This document shows positions 10,135 to 21,978 of a stretch of DNA of 64,000 nt, piece by piece. The position numbers and the translations under genes are program-made. Source of the DNA: Macrostomum hystrix (lineage: Eukaryota > Platyhelminthes > Macrostomidae); contig CATNEN010000029.1 of the NCBI GenBank assembly GCA_950097015.1, positions 6,963,501 through 7,027,500 of the forward strand, in the 5' to 3' direction. Each line of letters starts with the position of its first letter. The first letter of the stretch is position 1. The notes beneath the pieces were generated by a model. That model did no database searches, was not told where the DNA came from, and was given only the letters and a program-made list of their open reading frames with translations.

Positions 10135-12448
10135 ATGGAAATTGACCAGCCACCCTTGAGTCCGTGGTCGCAGCTGGGCGAGCGCCCGCCTCCTTGGCGG
10201 CGGCACGAGGAGCAGCGAGGAGATCGCGAACTGTCTTCAAACGATGGTAACAGCAGCCCTCTGTGGCTGGCCTATCGCATTCTGTATCCTCTGTGCATTT
10301 GTCTCGTTAATTTCTCGCTGGCTATTGGCGCCTGGCTGCTCCTGCTGCATCCGTTGCGACTATATCGACTGCTTCGCTGGCTTCGCGCTCGTCGGTGCGG
10401 CCTCCGATTTCGTCAGGTCACGCTAGACGGAGCAGCCTACCGATTCGCCGAGAAGGGCCGGCCAGATCCGCTGCGGCCGTCGTTGCTGCTCATACACGGA
10501 GTGGCCGACGAATGCACCGTTTGGGCAGAGCTAGCGCGACTGGCCGATTCGTCTGTGAGTCTGGCTAAAAAAAAAGTGCATTTTTAAAAACGAATTCTAG
10601 TAATTCTTTTACTTTGCTCGCTTCATTTGTTGTGTCGCTTAGGCACAAAAGGGGCTTTTGCATAGTGGTTAGAGCGTCGGACTCACGAATTGGAGGTCGG
10701 GTATTCGATTCCCGACTCTACCAAACAAATTGTGTCATTAAGCAAGATACAAGATAAGGGGAATAATTAATAATAGTTTCTAACGATTATTAACTATTCC
10801 AGCTTTCTAACTAGAGAGGCAAGGCGCGGCTATTGCGCGGCACTTCTGAAGGCTGTGTACGGCTGTTCAGTCCATGGACTGGGGGACGCGACATCCACCC
10901 TCGATTACCCCAGCTGATACTGGTACCCATGTAACAGCTGGGTGAACTGACGCAATACAGAGTTAAAACACAAATTGTTCCAGTGGAGTCAGGAATCGAA
11001 CTCCCGACCTCCAAGTCGCGAATCCGATACTCTGACACTTGGCTGCCACTCCCCTAAGTATCATTATTTAGTTTTTATTTCCCCTTGCCTCTGACTCAGC
11101 TGGATCACGTGATCGCAGTCGACTTGCCCGGCCACGGCGGCAGTGAGGTTAGCGCCGACGAAGACTTTAGTTTAGCAGCTCTGGCTGTCCGAATTCGCGC
11201 CGTGCTGGCCGCGGCTGGTCACGCCTCGCTGCGGTTGCACGCGGTCGGATGCAGCAGCGGCGCCGGCGTTGCTATGGCTCTGGCGGTCGGCTGGCCCGAC
11301 CAAACGGAGCTGCTGACGCTGGTGGCACCGCTGCTTCTGTCGCCGCCGCGGCTAACGACAGCGACTGACAAATCCTGCTCTGGACGTAACGCTGACGATG
11401 AAACAGAAGAATTACATGAAAGCAGCTCACCAGAAATCTTAAATCGTTCCTACGACAGCGATTTGTACAACTGGCTGCTTCCATGGAATCCCACTATGGT
11501 CAGTGAGTCAATGAGGCGACGGTTCTACCGGCCGGTGGCACTGACTGGCGGCTGCTGGCCATCTGGCTCCCCCTGGCTGGCTGAGCGGCTGTCCCAGCTG
11601 GCCTTTCACAGAGCCCTACTGGCCAGCCTCGCAGAGGAGCCGGGCCGCTCCGAACTGCTGTCTATGGCCAGCCGGATTCGGGCGCCAACCCAGATTGTCT
11701 GGGGAGTGCAGGACGAGGCGAGTGCTCAAAGTGCTTCAATTAGATTGGAGATAAGTAGTGTTTGAAGTAGATTGGTAGTGTTTAAAGTAGATTGGTAGTG
11801 TTTAAAGTAGATTGGTAGTGTTTGAAGTAGATTGGTAGTGTTTAAAGTAGATTGGTAGTGTTTGAAGTAGATTGGTAGTGTTTGAAGTAGATTGGTAGTG
11901 TTTGAAGTAGATTGGTAGTGTTTGAAGCAGATTGGTAGTGTTTGAAGCAGATTGGTAGTGTTTGAAGCAGATTGGTAGTGTTTGAAGCAGATTGGTAGTG
12001 TTTGAAGCAGATTGGTAGTGTTTGAAGCAGATTGGTAGTGTTTGAAGCAGATTGGTAGTTTTTGAAGCAGATTGGTAGTGTTTGAAGCAGATTGGTAGTG
12101 TTTGAAGCAGATTGGTAGTTTTTGAAGCAGATTGGTAGTGTTTGAAGCAGATTGGTAGTGTTTGAAGCAGATTGGTAGTGTTTGAAGTAGATTGGTAGTG
12201 TTTGAAGCAGATTGGTAGGGTCTGAAGTAGATTGGTAGTGTTTGAAGGCTCGTTACCTATCCACGCACCATATGTCGCAGATTTCTCCCATCTGTGGAGC
12301 TGAGCAGTTTCGCAGCCGGCTGGCCAACCTGACCCAGTTCGACACAGTTGATGAATGCGGCCACAGTCCCGAGGCGGAGTGCCCGGCTGTGCTCTACAAC
12401 CTGGTCTACAAATTTCGCAAGAATATGTCTCTTAAAAAGTCCAACTGA
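10135..12448 (+). CDS. ABHD6: ABHD6-like alpha/beta hydrolase (monoacylglycerol lipase type), three exons
   Basis: Exons are 10135-10554, 11100-11717 and 12281-12448, all phase 0, giving about 401 residues (vertebrate ABHD6 has 337). The N-terminus is longer than in ABHD6, followed by one membrane segment (residues about 43-72) and a basic flank, so it is membrane-anchored. The hydrolase fold shows the oxyanion H-G at 121-122, a D-L-P-G-H-G-G segment after strand 4, the nucleophile elbow G-C-S-S-G with Ser192, the acid in Q-I-V-W-G-V-Q-D-E (Asp345), and the catalytic His in C-G-H-S-P (374). All three triad positions are present. The family hydrolyses monoacylglycerols, including 2-arachidonoylglycerol, at membranes. 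Intron 1 uses GTGAGT...CTCAG and holds SINE copies. Intron 2 must use a GC donor (GAG|GCGAGT) for the frame to hold, and it is filled by a minisatellite. The catalytic His is encoded beyond that array. An acceptor-like TTGCAG ends at 10126. Confidence 0.88.
10654..10760 (+). mobile_element. SINE-A copy, tRNA-like head, truncated (plus orientation)
   Basis: An A-box-like TAGTGGTTAGAGCG and a B-box-like TATTCGATTCCCGAC are followed by CAAATTGTG, shared with the copies at 11050 and 62466. The acceptor ends do not pair, so this is a tRNA-derived SINE head and not a tRNA gene. It lies in intron 1 of the ABHD6-like gene. Confidence 0.7.
10805..11056 (-). mobile_element. SINE-A copy, nearly full length (minus orientation)
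   Basis: Read on the minus strand, a tRNA-like head with GGTCGGGAGTTCGATTCC is followed by GGAACAATTTGTG, an ACCCAGCTGTT segment, and a tail with the palindrome CAGTCCATGGACTG (10868-10881). It is inverted relative to the copy at 10654. Other members are at 28735, 31845 and 62466. Confidence 0.8.
11735..12246. repeat. Minisatellite filling an intron, 20-bp unit
   Basis: About 25 copies of ATTGGTAGTGTTTGAAGCAG with a GTAG variant. The array starts about 18 bp after the inferred GC donor of ABHD6-like intron 2 and ends about 34 bp before the inferred acceptor, so the intron is almost all repeat. Confidence 0.95.
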
Positions 12449-12934
12449 CATTTAAACTGAACCGGCATCTACTCTTGACGACTTGTTGCATTTTGTCAAG
12501 GCAGGAACCAATTTGTACTTCTGTGGTGTTCAAAATGTTTTAGCCGTTGGATCCCACAAGTCCTACAAGTACGAGTAATAAGTCTATTTTTCTTTTCTTA
12601 TGACATTTTTTGCTAAAATATACATTTTCCTCTGCACTTCTAGTCAAGAGTTTTATACTATAGTCTCAAATGTGAGCAATTAGATACATTTTTCTTAAAA
12701 TAAACGATTTATATATAAATTATTATGTTATTAAATTTTGTTGTTAAAATTATTTATCGATTCATAAATATTATTTTATTTTTGCTATTTTTGCTATTTT
12801 GCTGTTACTAAATCCCGAATCATTGATTTGTACCGAAATATTTCTGAGTCGTTTTGAATTGATGCGTTTCTGAATAGTTTAGTTGTACCTGAATGACGGT
12901 ATCGTAACGAAATCTCAGAATTAATAGTCTCAGA
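12449..12934. other. 3' flank of the ABHD6-like gene, AT-rich
   Basis: No coding sequence is supported. AATAAA-like signals occur near 12700 (AAAATAAACG) and would fit a polyadenylation region. The AT-rich part leads into the next array. Confidence 0.5.
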
Positions 12935-13318
12935 GCCATAGAATCGTTCCTGAGCCCTAGAATCGTCCCTGAACCCATAGAATCATCTCGGAGCCGTAGA
13001 ATCGTCCCTGAATCCATAGAATCGTCCCTGAACGCATAGAATCGTCCCTGAACTCATAGAATCGTCCCTGAACTCATAGAATCGTCCCTGAACTCATAGA
13101 ATCGTCCCTGAACCCATAGAATCGTCCCTGAACCCATAGAATCGTGCCTGAATTCATAGAATCGTCCCTGAACTCATAGAATCGTCCCTGAATCCATAGA
13201 AACGTCCCTGAACCCATGGAATCGTGCCTGAATCCATAGAATCGTCCCTGAACCTTTAGAATCGTCCCTGAACCCATAGAATCGTCCCTTAGCCCATAGA
13301 ATCGTCACTGAACCTATA
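12935..13318. repeat. Minisatellite, 20-bp unit (family M1)
   Basis: About 19 copies of AGAATCGTCCCTGAACCCAT, with AACTCAT and AATCCAT variants. The unit is clearly related to the 19-bp unit of the array at 15438-16132. Confidence 0.95.
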
Positions 13319-13496
13319 TAATTGTTTCAAAGCCTTAAAAATCGAGGGTTAGTTAATTCAAGCTTGATTCACGATGCTAATATGCCCCCTTAATCTACAG
13401 GTGTGAAGGTTCACGCTTTATTCCTATAGGCTCTTTATTTACTAGTGAAAAGGCTATGGCCAAAGGGCATTGAAAATAAAGGCAATGAAATTGCCT

Positions 13497-14160
13497 TGCA
13501 TCATCTCCGACTTCGGCGGTCACCGACCTTTATCTAGACGGTCGACGGAGCGGCTGGACCTTCAACAAGTGGCACCAGCCTACTAAGCCTACTATGGAAT
13601 CCCTAAAGCGAATTTCTCTACTTTCGCTGATCAAGCCTGGACATTAGGCAACACTCAACTACTTTACATGCTCCTCTAGTCCGTCAACCAATCAGTCACC
13701 ACCCCGACGCCGTCAGCACCGTCAGCAGGGTGCCTCCAGCTGGCAATGGAGTCCCTAAAGCGAATTTTTCTTTCTCTAATAAAGCCTCGATATTGGCCTT
13801 AACTTAACTATTACTTGTTTAAGGTCCAGCTGCTCCGTCTAGATAAAGGTAGGTGACCACCGAAGACGGAGATGATGCAGGCACATTCGGGTGACATGCT
13901 GATAAATTTTGAAGGCCTGGCAAGGCCGCACTGAGTCGCAGTGCAAATTCGTGTATAGGGGTGTAAGAAATACACTAGCTCTTATGGGAAAAATCGGACC
14001 TTCGACCAGAAACATTGAATATCTCGACGGTCTGAAGAGCTGGCGACTTGTTTCTTGTTTCAGAAGATGCGCAACAAAAAGTTGGCCCGTTTTCTTGAGT
14101 TTCGGGTGCAGCAAAAAAATTGTCAGGGGGGGATTTCCCCCTCCCCTTGTTCTACTGTTA
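13497..14160. mobile_element. Dispersed element C with internal inverted arms
   Basis: Arms of about 45 bp at 13497-13541 and 13832-13876 are near-perfect inverted copies of each other, with the core CCGTCTAGATAAAGG. The part after the right arm, to about 14130, matches 33790-34050 in the same orientation. The part after the left arm matches 33600-33780 in the opposite orientation. A further direct duplication of CCCTAAAGCGAATTT occurs at about 13590 and 13752. No coding capacity is seen. It is a non-autonomous repeat of unknown class. Confidence 0.7.
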
Positions 14161-15164
14161 ACTACTCGTAGTTCACAGGCCTGACAACGATCGGGCTAAG
14201 ATGTGCTATCGATATATTTGGATTAAGTATAGTTCTTGTCTGCTTCTATGGCAACCGCGTCCTCGGCCTTTCTCAGCCGTATAGGAAAAATAGAAAAAAT
14301 GAAGACAACAAGAATGCTGAACCTAAGCAACATTCTAAAAAGGATCGCAAATAGATTGATCGCGTTATTTTCCTTGATCTTTTCCTCTTACACATCTCAC
14401 CTGCCAATGCGGAACATGGCGTTTTCCCTCCGAACAGGTTAGGTGGGTGATAAGTTGCCAAACTTTCTCTCCCAGCAGGGGGTCTGGTTTGTGGGGCGAT
14501 ACAAAACAATCGGCTCGGAAGCCTTAACTCGCGCAGATCAGTCACGGCTAGCCCAACCGATGGCAGCGACATGACAACGCGGTATACAGGCGGGAGTGTG
14601 TTTGATAAGGTCATGCGGTTTGGAGGAATCTGCTTTTAACCCGCAGCACTCATTCAGATTCAGATCCTGGGCTGAGGCTCGTCAAGTTGATTCTGTGTTT
14701 TGCACACCTTAATTAGCCTATCAACCTGTCCGGCTTTTTTCGGCGGGATTGGATGCAGGCTGTTGGTAAATGGAGCTGAAATCCTTGGGCCACTCGCCGC
14801 CAGCTGGACAACAACCCCCTCCGAGCCCTCCCAGCCCCAATCCCGAGGCTCGGAACTTCCTCAACGACAGCGAATAGGCGCCAAGCGGGCCCCGGGAGCG
14901 AAAGATAAGAGCTTAGTCACTTAACAAAATTCGAGACTTCGCATCTGCCATCATCGTTCTTCAATTAATAGTTGCATTGTAACTCCGTCTGCTGAAAACA
15001 GTACCGAAAATAATGAAACGTTCTCACGACTTCGTGTCAGCTCAATCGGCGGCATCTGGTGAGGCATTTACTGCACTTCCTCGATGGACTCTCAGCTTTA
15101 ATCAATGACTCTAGCGTCGGAAGTCGTGTAAAACTTTGATAGTTCCGTTATGCTATTTCGGTAG
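14161..15164. other. Non-coding spacer
   Basis: Only short chance frames are present and no recognised domain is seen. From about 14640 to 14930 the sequence is GC-richer but has no supported exon. Confidence 0.45.
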
Positions 15165-15372
15165 TTTTCTGCGCTTTTGGTTCTTTTATCCAGCAGTTTC
15201 GGCAGTTTTGTTCTGCAGTTTTGGTAGTTTTCGAGTAGTTCTGCAGTTTTGGTAGTTTTGTTCTGCAGTTTCGGTAGCTTAATCCTGCGGTTTCGGCAGT
15301 TTAGTCCTGCAGTTTCGGTAGTTTAGTCCTGCAGTTTCGGTAGTTTAGTTCTGCAGTTTTGGTAGTTTTGAT
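15165..15372. repeat. Degenerate minisatellite, about 22-bp unit
   Basis: About eight imperfect copies of a unit containing GCAGTTTCGGTAGTTTAGT, with TTCGGCAG and TTTTGGTAG variants. Confidence 0.85.
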
Positions 15373-15437
15373 AACGCGTCCGAATCTTGTACGAAAGTCC
15401 ATGAGCTCAAATCCGCATCGGCGAGGTCACAATTACT

Positions 15438-16132
15438 TTAGGCGCAGAATCGTCTCTGAACCATAGAATCGTCTCGGAACCATAGAATCGTCTCTGGAAC
15501 CATAGAATCGTCTCTGAACCATAGAATCGTCTCTGAACCATAGAATCGTCTGGGAACCATAGAATCATCTCGGAACCATAGAATCGTCTCTGAACCATAG
15601 AATCGTCTCTGAACCATAGAATCGTCTCTGAACCATAGAATCATCTCGGAACCATAGAATCGTCTCTGAACCATAGAATCGTCTCTGAACCATAGAATCG
15701 TCTCGGAACCATAGAATCGTCTGGGAACCATAGAATCATCTCGGAACCATAGAATCGTCTCTGAACCATAGAATCGTCTCTGAACCATAGAATCGTCTCG
15801 GAACCATAGAATCGTCTGGGAACCATAGAATCATCTCGGAACCATAGAATCGTCTCGGAACCATAGAATCGTCTCTGAACCATAGAATCGTTCCTGAACC
15901 CATAGAATTGTCTCTGGACCATAGAATCGTCTCTGAACCATAGAATCGTCTCTGAACCATAGAATCGTCTCTGAACCATAGAATCGTCTCTGAACCATAG
16001 AATCGTCTCTGAACCATAGAATCGTCTCTGAACCATAGAATCGTCTCTGAACCATAGAATCGTCTCTGAACCATAGAATCGTCTCTGAACCATAGAATCG
16101 TCTCTGAACCATAGAATCGTCTGAGAACCATT
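15438..16132. repeat. Minisatellite, 19-bp unit (family M1)
   Basis: About 36 copies of AGAATCGTCTCTGAACCAT with GTCTGGGAACC and ATCTCGGAACC variants. Variants recur in the same order (for example at 15720 and 15805), showing block duplication within the array. It shares AGAATCGTC-CTGAAC with the array at 12935. Confidence 0.95.
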
Positions 16133-17054
16133 CTATGCAAAAGCAGGCATTTTGTAAATGAAATTAGATTTACCATTGCCTCATATATTCTGCATCTTCG
16201 GCAGTTTAACCTACCAATGAGGGCCAGTTTTCTCTGTCGCTACGGCCTAGCCGCCACCAGTTTTTTATGCCTGCAATAATCTGGCTTTGTCCCTAGTTGA
16301 ACACTTTATCCAATCTTTCTTACTTTCGTGTGTGTGTGGGGATGTGTATATGCACCAGCAGCCTTCACGCCACTTGTTTTCGGGCAAGGCAGATTTGACA
16401 AGATGAGGCTATATACAACGCCCGCGCAGCTTTTTTGTTCAGTTCCCATCAATTCTCTTTATTCATCTTTCCTTTTTCTCTTTTGCTTTCTTTTCATCGC
16501 TGTTGCCAGGCTGGTAGGAGGGCCCTCATCCATCCTCTGCTTCAATCCAGCAAGATCCCATGCTGCTGGCCATCCCAGAAGGCCAATTATCTCCCAACTT
16601 GATCGTGAGCAAGCCGCGTCCCTGCCAGCCCCGTGCCGCTCGTGTTTACCCGCCCCGCCTCCCGGATTCCCACCTTATCCCAACACCTTCCCCTATCTGT
16701 CTATAGATGATTTTTCTCTGTTAGCCCCAGCAACAACTGCAGCAGATGATAATGAGGCTTTAGCAGACAGCGAACGCAGGCCAATGATGACGATGATCCA
16801 CCCGCGAGTTAAGATCCCGAATTTCACAGTGTGACACTGAACATAAGCTTGTCAAGATTTCCTGGAAACACATCTGAAGCGGCAGCAACAGCAGCAGCAG
16901 TCTCTCCTGCAACCTGAAGCACGGATGCAATCATGTGGGAAGAGCTCTGAATTGAGAGAGAGAGATAGGAAAAAAATTGTGGGAATCTGGACCATCATTC
17001 ATCATTTTGAGAGGCCGCCAACGCTGGCACCGCCCTGACCCTCGCCTTCCTCTC

Positions 17055-17087
<33 letters not shown>

Positions 17088-17586
17088 ATCTAGTGAATAC
17101 CAGCCTACATTTAGGTTCAATCAAGAGCGTGCATTATAGAATCTAAACTTTACAAAAAATCTGATTTAAAAAAACACGTAACAGTGTGATTGCAAATCAG
17201 AACGATATATATATATATAGACTGACCTGCGACTGCCAATTTGTTAACGCTTCCACGCACCTAATCTTATCGTATACCCTAATGCCTATTAGCGCAACCA
17301 TTTTTTATAGGATAATCAATCAGTAGTCTTATCAGCGCAGCTTCTACTTGCCGAATAGTTCAACCTTTGCTATAGAGTAGTCATTTTTCTTCCGCTTGAG
17401 GTCAGGATTTCGCAGATTAGCCTGTCTGCATCCGATACCGCAACACAGGCTTGCTGACCGATTAGCCATCAATTTTGGTGCTTTCAATTGTAACAGATCC
17501 CTTATTTACTGCTAGATTTCACACTTCTCTTGGCTGCGGCATGCATTTCACACTTCTTCATCTTCGCATCTTCCAGCTGAGAGATT
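16133..17586. other. Spacer with microsatellites
   Basis: It contains a CTG run at 17057-17088, a short AT run near 17207 and a GA run near 16955. A 168-codon frame at 16328-16834 has no recognisable domain. An upstream exon of the T-box gene could lie here, but none can be shown. Confidence 0.5.
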
Positions 17587-19848
17587 TCGCTCTCCTTTCT
17601 CTCCGCTGTCACTCATTATCTATCTCTTCTTTCTCTCCGTTGTTCTACATTATCTATCTATTCTTTCTCTCCGTTGTTCTACTTATCTATCTCTTTTTTC
17701 TCTCCGCTGTCTCTCATTATCTATCTTTTCTTTCTCTCCGTTGTTCTACCTTATCTATCTCTCGTTTCTCTCCGCTGTCTCACCTTGCCTATCTACCTAT
17801 CTCCTTTCACTCACTTGTCTCACCCTATCTATCTCTCCTTTCACTCATTTGCCTCACCTTATCTATCTCTCCTTTCTCTCCGCTGTCTCAGCTTATCTAT
17901 CTTTCCTTTCACTCCGCTGTCTCACCTTATCTATCTCTCCTTTCACTCCGCTGTCTCAGCTTATCTATCTCTCCTTTCTCTCCGCTGTCTCAGCTTATCT
18001 ATCTCTCCTTTCTCTCCGCTGTCTCAGCTTATCTATCTCTCCTTTCACTCCGCTGTCTCAGCTTATCTATCTCTCCTTTCTCTCCGCTGTCTCAGCTTAT
18101 CTATCTCTCCTTTCTCTCCGCTGTCTCAGCTTATCTATCTCTCCTTTCTCTCCGCTGTCTCAGCTTATCTATCTCTCCTTTCTCTCCGCTGTCTCAGCTT
18201 ATCTATCTCTCCTTTCTCTCCGCTGTCTCAGCTTATCTATCTCTCCTTTCTCTCCGCTGTCTCAGCTTATCTATCTCTCCTTTCTCTCCGCTGTCTCAGC
18301 TTATCTGTCTCTCCTTTCTCTCCGCTGTCTCAGCTTATCTATCTCTCCTTTCTCTCCGCTGTCTCTCATTATCTATCTCTTCTTTCTCTCCGTTGTTCTA
18401 CCTTATCTATCTCTCCTTTCTCTCCGCTGTCTCTCATTATCTATCTCTTCTTTCTGTCCGTTGTTCTACCTTATCTATCTCTCCTTTCTCTCCGCTGTCT
18501 CTCATTATCTATCTCTCCGTTCTCTCCGCTGTCTCAGCTTATCTATCTCTCCTTTCTCTCCGCTGTCTTAGCTTATCTATCTCTCCTTTCTCTCCGCTGT
18601 CTCAGCTTATCTGTCAGCTTATCTGCCTCAGCTTATCTCTCAGCTTATCTGCCTCACCTTATCTATCTCTCCTTTCTCTCCGCTGTCTCAGCTTATCTAT
18701 CTCTCCTTTCACTCCGCTGTCTCACCCTGTCTATCTCTCCTTTCACCCATTTGCCTCACCTTATCTATTTCTCCTTTCACTCCGCTGTCTCAACTTATCT
18801 ATCTCTCCTTTCACTCATTTGCCTCACCTTATCTATTTCTCCTTTCACTCCGCTGTCTCAGCTTATCTATCTCTCCTTTCTCTCCGCTGTCTCAGCTTGT
18901 CTATCTCTCCTTTTACTCATTTGCCTCACCTTATCTATTTCTCCTTTCACTCCGCTGTCTCAGCTTATCTATCTCTCCTTTCACTCATTTGCCTCACCTT
19001 ATCTATTTCTCCTTTCACTCCGCTGTCTCAGCTTATCTATCTCTCCTTTCTCTCCGCTGTCTCAGCTTGTCTATCTCTCCTTTCTCTCCGCTGTCTCAGC
19101 TTATCTATCTCTCCTTTCACTCCGCTGTCTCAGCTTATCTATCTATCCTTTCTCTCCGCTGTCTCACCTTACCTATCTACCTATCTCCTTTCACTCACTT
19201 GTCTCACCCTATCTATCTCTCCTTTCACTCATTTGCCTCACCTTATCTATCTCTCCTTTCTCTCCGCTGTCTCAGCTTATCTATCTCTCCTTTCACTCCG
19301 CTGTCTCACCCTGTCTATCTCTCCTTTTACTCATTTGCCTCACCTTATCTATTTCTCCTTTCACTCCGCTGTCTCAGCTTATCTATCTCTCCTTTCACTC
19401 ATTTGCCTCACCTTATCTATTTCTCCTTTCACTCCGCTGTCTCAGCTTATCTATCTCTCCTTTCTCTCCGCTGTCTCAGCTTGTCTATCTCTCCTTTCTC
19501 TCCGCTGTCTCAGCTTATCTATCTCTCCTTTCTCTCCGCTGTCTCACCTTACCTATCTACCTATCTCCTTTCACTCACTTGTGTCACCCTACCTATCTCT
19601 CCTTTCACTCATTTGCCTCACCTTATCTATCTCTCCTTTCTCTCCGCTGTCTCAGCTTATCTATCTCTCCTTTCACTCCGCTGTCTCAGCTTATCTATCT
19701 CTCCTTTCACTCCGCTGTCTCAGCTTATCTATCTCTCCTTTCTCTCCGCTGTCTCAGCTTATCTGTCTCTCCTTTCTCTCCGCTGTCTCAGCTTATCTGT
19801 CTCTCCTTTCTCTCCGCTGTCTCAGCTTATCTATCTCTCCTTTCACTA
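17587..19848. repeat. Large minisatellite, 34-bp pyrimidine-rich unit
   Basis: About 66 copies of a unit containing CTCCTTTCTCTCCGCTGTCT, with TTTCACTCC, CATTTGCCTCACC and CTTGTCTCACC variants. There are almost no stops on the plus strand and the period is not a multiple of three, so all three plus frames stay open and give the same rotating Leu/Ser peptide. A 200-bp variant block is repeated at 17780, 19170 and 19550. It lies 5' of the T-box gene. Confidence 0.97.
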
Positions 19849-20304
19849 AAAGGAGGGCTGAAATTGCTAGTTATACTTACTGTACGCGAGATATACATGC
19901 GTAGACGTAAGGCAGCTTCATATTTATCAGTCTGGTCCCCGAGGCCGCATGCCTACAAACGTGTTTATAGGCGGTGAATAGAGCAAAAACTTTTCTTCTA
20001 GGAGCAGCAATCTTGTCCACTTCACATGGCTTTGACACGGAGTTGCTGACCACTTCATAAACAGAAGGCTTTGAAAATGGCCAACAAAAAAGCAGCGCGG
20101 ACTTGACAATGACATATGTGCCCATTTTGTATAGTATTCCGCGCTGACTGTTTAAACAGAACGCAAAAAACTTAGAAACATGCTTTTTGTTTAAATCCGA
20201 ATCTTAAGCTTCGGATAAAGAATACATTTGAAATTCGTGATCTGCCCACAGGGAGCTTTTTATCACAAAAAGCTCTGCCGCCGAAGGTTTTTCCTGCCTA
20301 GTTT
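19849..20304. other. Spacer between arrays
   Basis: Unique sequence of about 450 bp with no supported gene or domain. Confidence 0.5.
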
Positions 20305-21370
20305 TTTCCCACAGAAAGGTTTTCCCACAGAAAGGTTTTCCCAGAGGAAGGTTTTCCCACAGGAAGGTTTTCCCACAGAAAGGTTTTCCCACAGAAAGGT
20401 TTTCCCACAGGAAGGTTTTCCCACAGGAAGGTTTTCCTACCGGAAGGTTTTCCCACACGAGGGTTTTCCCACCGGAAGGTTTTCCCACAGAAAGGTTTTC
20501 CCAGAGGAAGGTTTTCCTACCGGAAGGTTTTCCCACACGAGGGTTTTCCCACCGGAAGGTTTTCCCATAGGAAGGTTTTCCCAGAGGAAGGTTTCCCACA
20601 GAAAGGTTTTCCCACCGAGGTTTTCCCACAGGAAGGTTTTCCCACTGAAAGGTTTTTCCAGAGGAAGGTTTTCCTACCGGAAGGTTTTCCCACACGAGGG
20701 TTTTCCCACCGGAAGGTTTTCCCAGAGGAAGGTTTTCCCAGAGGAAGGTTTTCCCACAGAAAGGTTTTCCCACAGAAAGGTTTTCCCAGAGGAAGGTTTT
20801 CCCACAGAAAGGTTTTCCCACCGAGGTTTTCCCACAGGAAGGTTTTCCCACAGAAAGGTTTTCCCACCGGAAGGTTTTCCCAGAGGAAGGCTTTCCCACA
20901 GAAAGGTTTTCCCACCGAGGTTTTCCCACAGGAAGGTTTTCCCACAGAAAGGTTTTCCCACAGGAAGGTTTTTCCAGAGGAAGGTTTTCCTACCGGAAGG
21001 TTTTCCCACACGAGGGTTTTCCCACCGGAAGGTTTTCCCACCGGAAGGTTTTCCCACCGGAAGGTTTTCCCACACAAAGGTTTTCCCACCGAGGTTTTCC
21101 CACAGGAAGGTTTTCCCACAGGAAGGTTTTCCCACAGGAAGGTTTTCCCACAGGAAGGTTTTCCCACAGGAAGGTTTTCCCACACAAAGGTTTTCCCACC
21201 GAGGTTTTCCCACAGGAAGGTTTTCCCACAGGAAGGTTTTCCCACACAAAGGTTTTCCCACCGAGGTTTTCCCAGAGGAAGGTTTTCCCACAGGAAGGTT
21301 TTCCCACACAAAGGTTTTCCCACCGAGGTTTTCCCACAGGAAGGTTTTCCCACAGGAAGGTTTTCCCACC
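20305..21370. repeat. Minisatellite, 16-bp unit
   Basis: About 66 copies of ACAGGAAGGTTTTCCC, with CCGGAAGG, GAGGAAGG, CAGAAAGG and a shorter CCGAGG variant. The core GGAAGGTTTTCCC is partly palindromic, and on the minus strand gives GGGAAAACC. It lies upstream of the T-box exons. Confidence 0.97.
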
Positions 21371-21593
21371 TGTCCGAAATTCGATCGAAAAGTTTCCAGA
21401 ATATTTTGTTCGGCTTCCATTCTCTCTGGCAGGGTGTCGGCCCGTCGGCAAGGAGGAGGCATGTTGTAAATGCTTCTTACTGCAGGAGAAGTAGGAGGAG
21501 ATGAAGAGAGAAAAGCGGTGAAATTAAAACAAAGATGCCTTCTTCTTTCTTGAATCTTCTTTTTTCATTGCTAAATATTTGGCAATCTTCGCC

Positions 21594-21638
<45 letters not shown>

Positions 21639-21978
21639 ACCGATTGTAAATTTCGCAGTCATAAAGCTGACAGCATCGCGGTCGCGGCCCTTCTTATCAT
21701 CTTTGGCGCGGCCATTTCGACCAATTTTTATGCTTTTTTGTGTTTCTGCGCCTCAATCCCTATCAAGTTGCTTTCACACGCTATTGGTGGGACAGTTTCA
21801 TTGCCCTCGGAGAGATAGGCTTTTCGGATCAGTCCGTGTTCAACTGGCTAGATAAAAATTTAAGAGGGAGCAGTATGGAATTTAATGAATAGCACCAGAC
21901 CTTTTCGAACTGAGTCAATTTGTCACAAATATTAGGAGAGTCCAATACGAAGCTACATGTTTATTACAATGGTTACCC
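21371..21978. other. Spacer with a CTG microsatellite
   Basis: A pure CTG run of about 44 bp spans 21595-21638. No exon is recognised in the surrounding sequence. Confidence 0.6.

Noticed and set aside
10654-10730. Possible tRNA gene
   Set aside because: A- and B-box-like motifs are present, but the acceptor stem does not pair and the T loop is too long; related copies with a common body show it is a SINE head.
15407-16176. Minus-strand Phe/Tyr/Arg/Asp repeat frames
   Set aside because: They come from the 19-bp array.
16328-16834. 168-codon plus-strand frame, considered as a 5' exon of the T-box gene
   Set aside because: No T-box family N-terminal signature and no convincing donor in the right phase.
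17475-19977. Open frames of up to about 800 codons on the plus strand
   Set aside because: They are translations of the 34-bp minisatellite in all three frames, with no start context or unique domain.
20204-21469. Long frames on both strands giving Lys/Pro/Phe-rich repeat proteins
   Set aside because: They arise from the 16-bp array; the same pattern appears in several frames and both strands.
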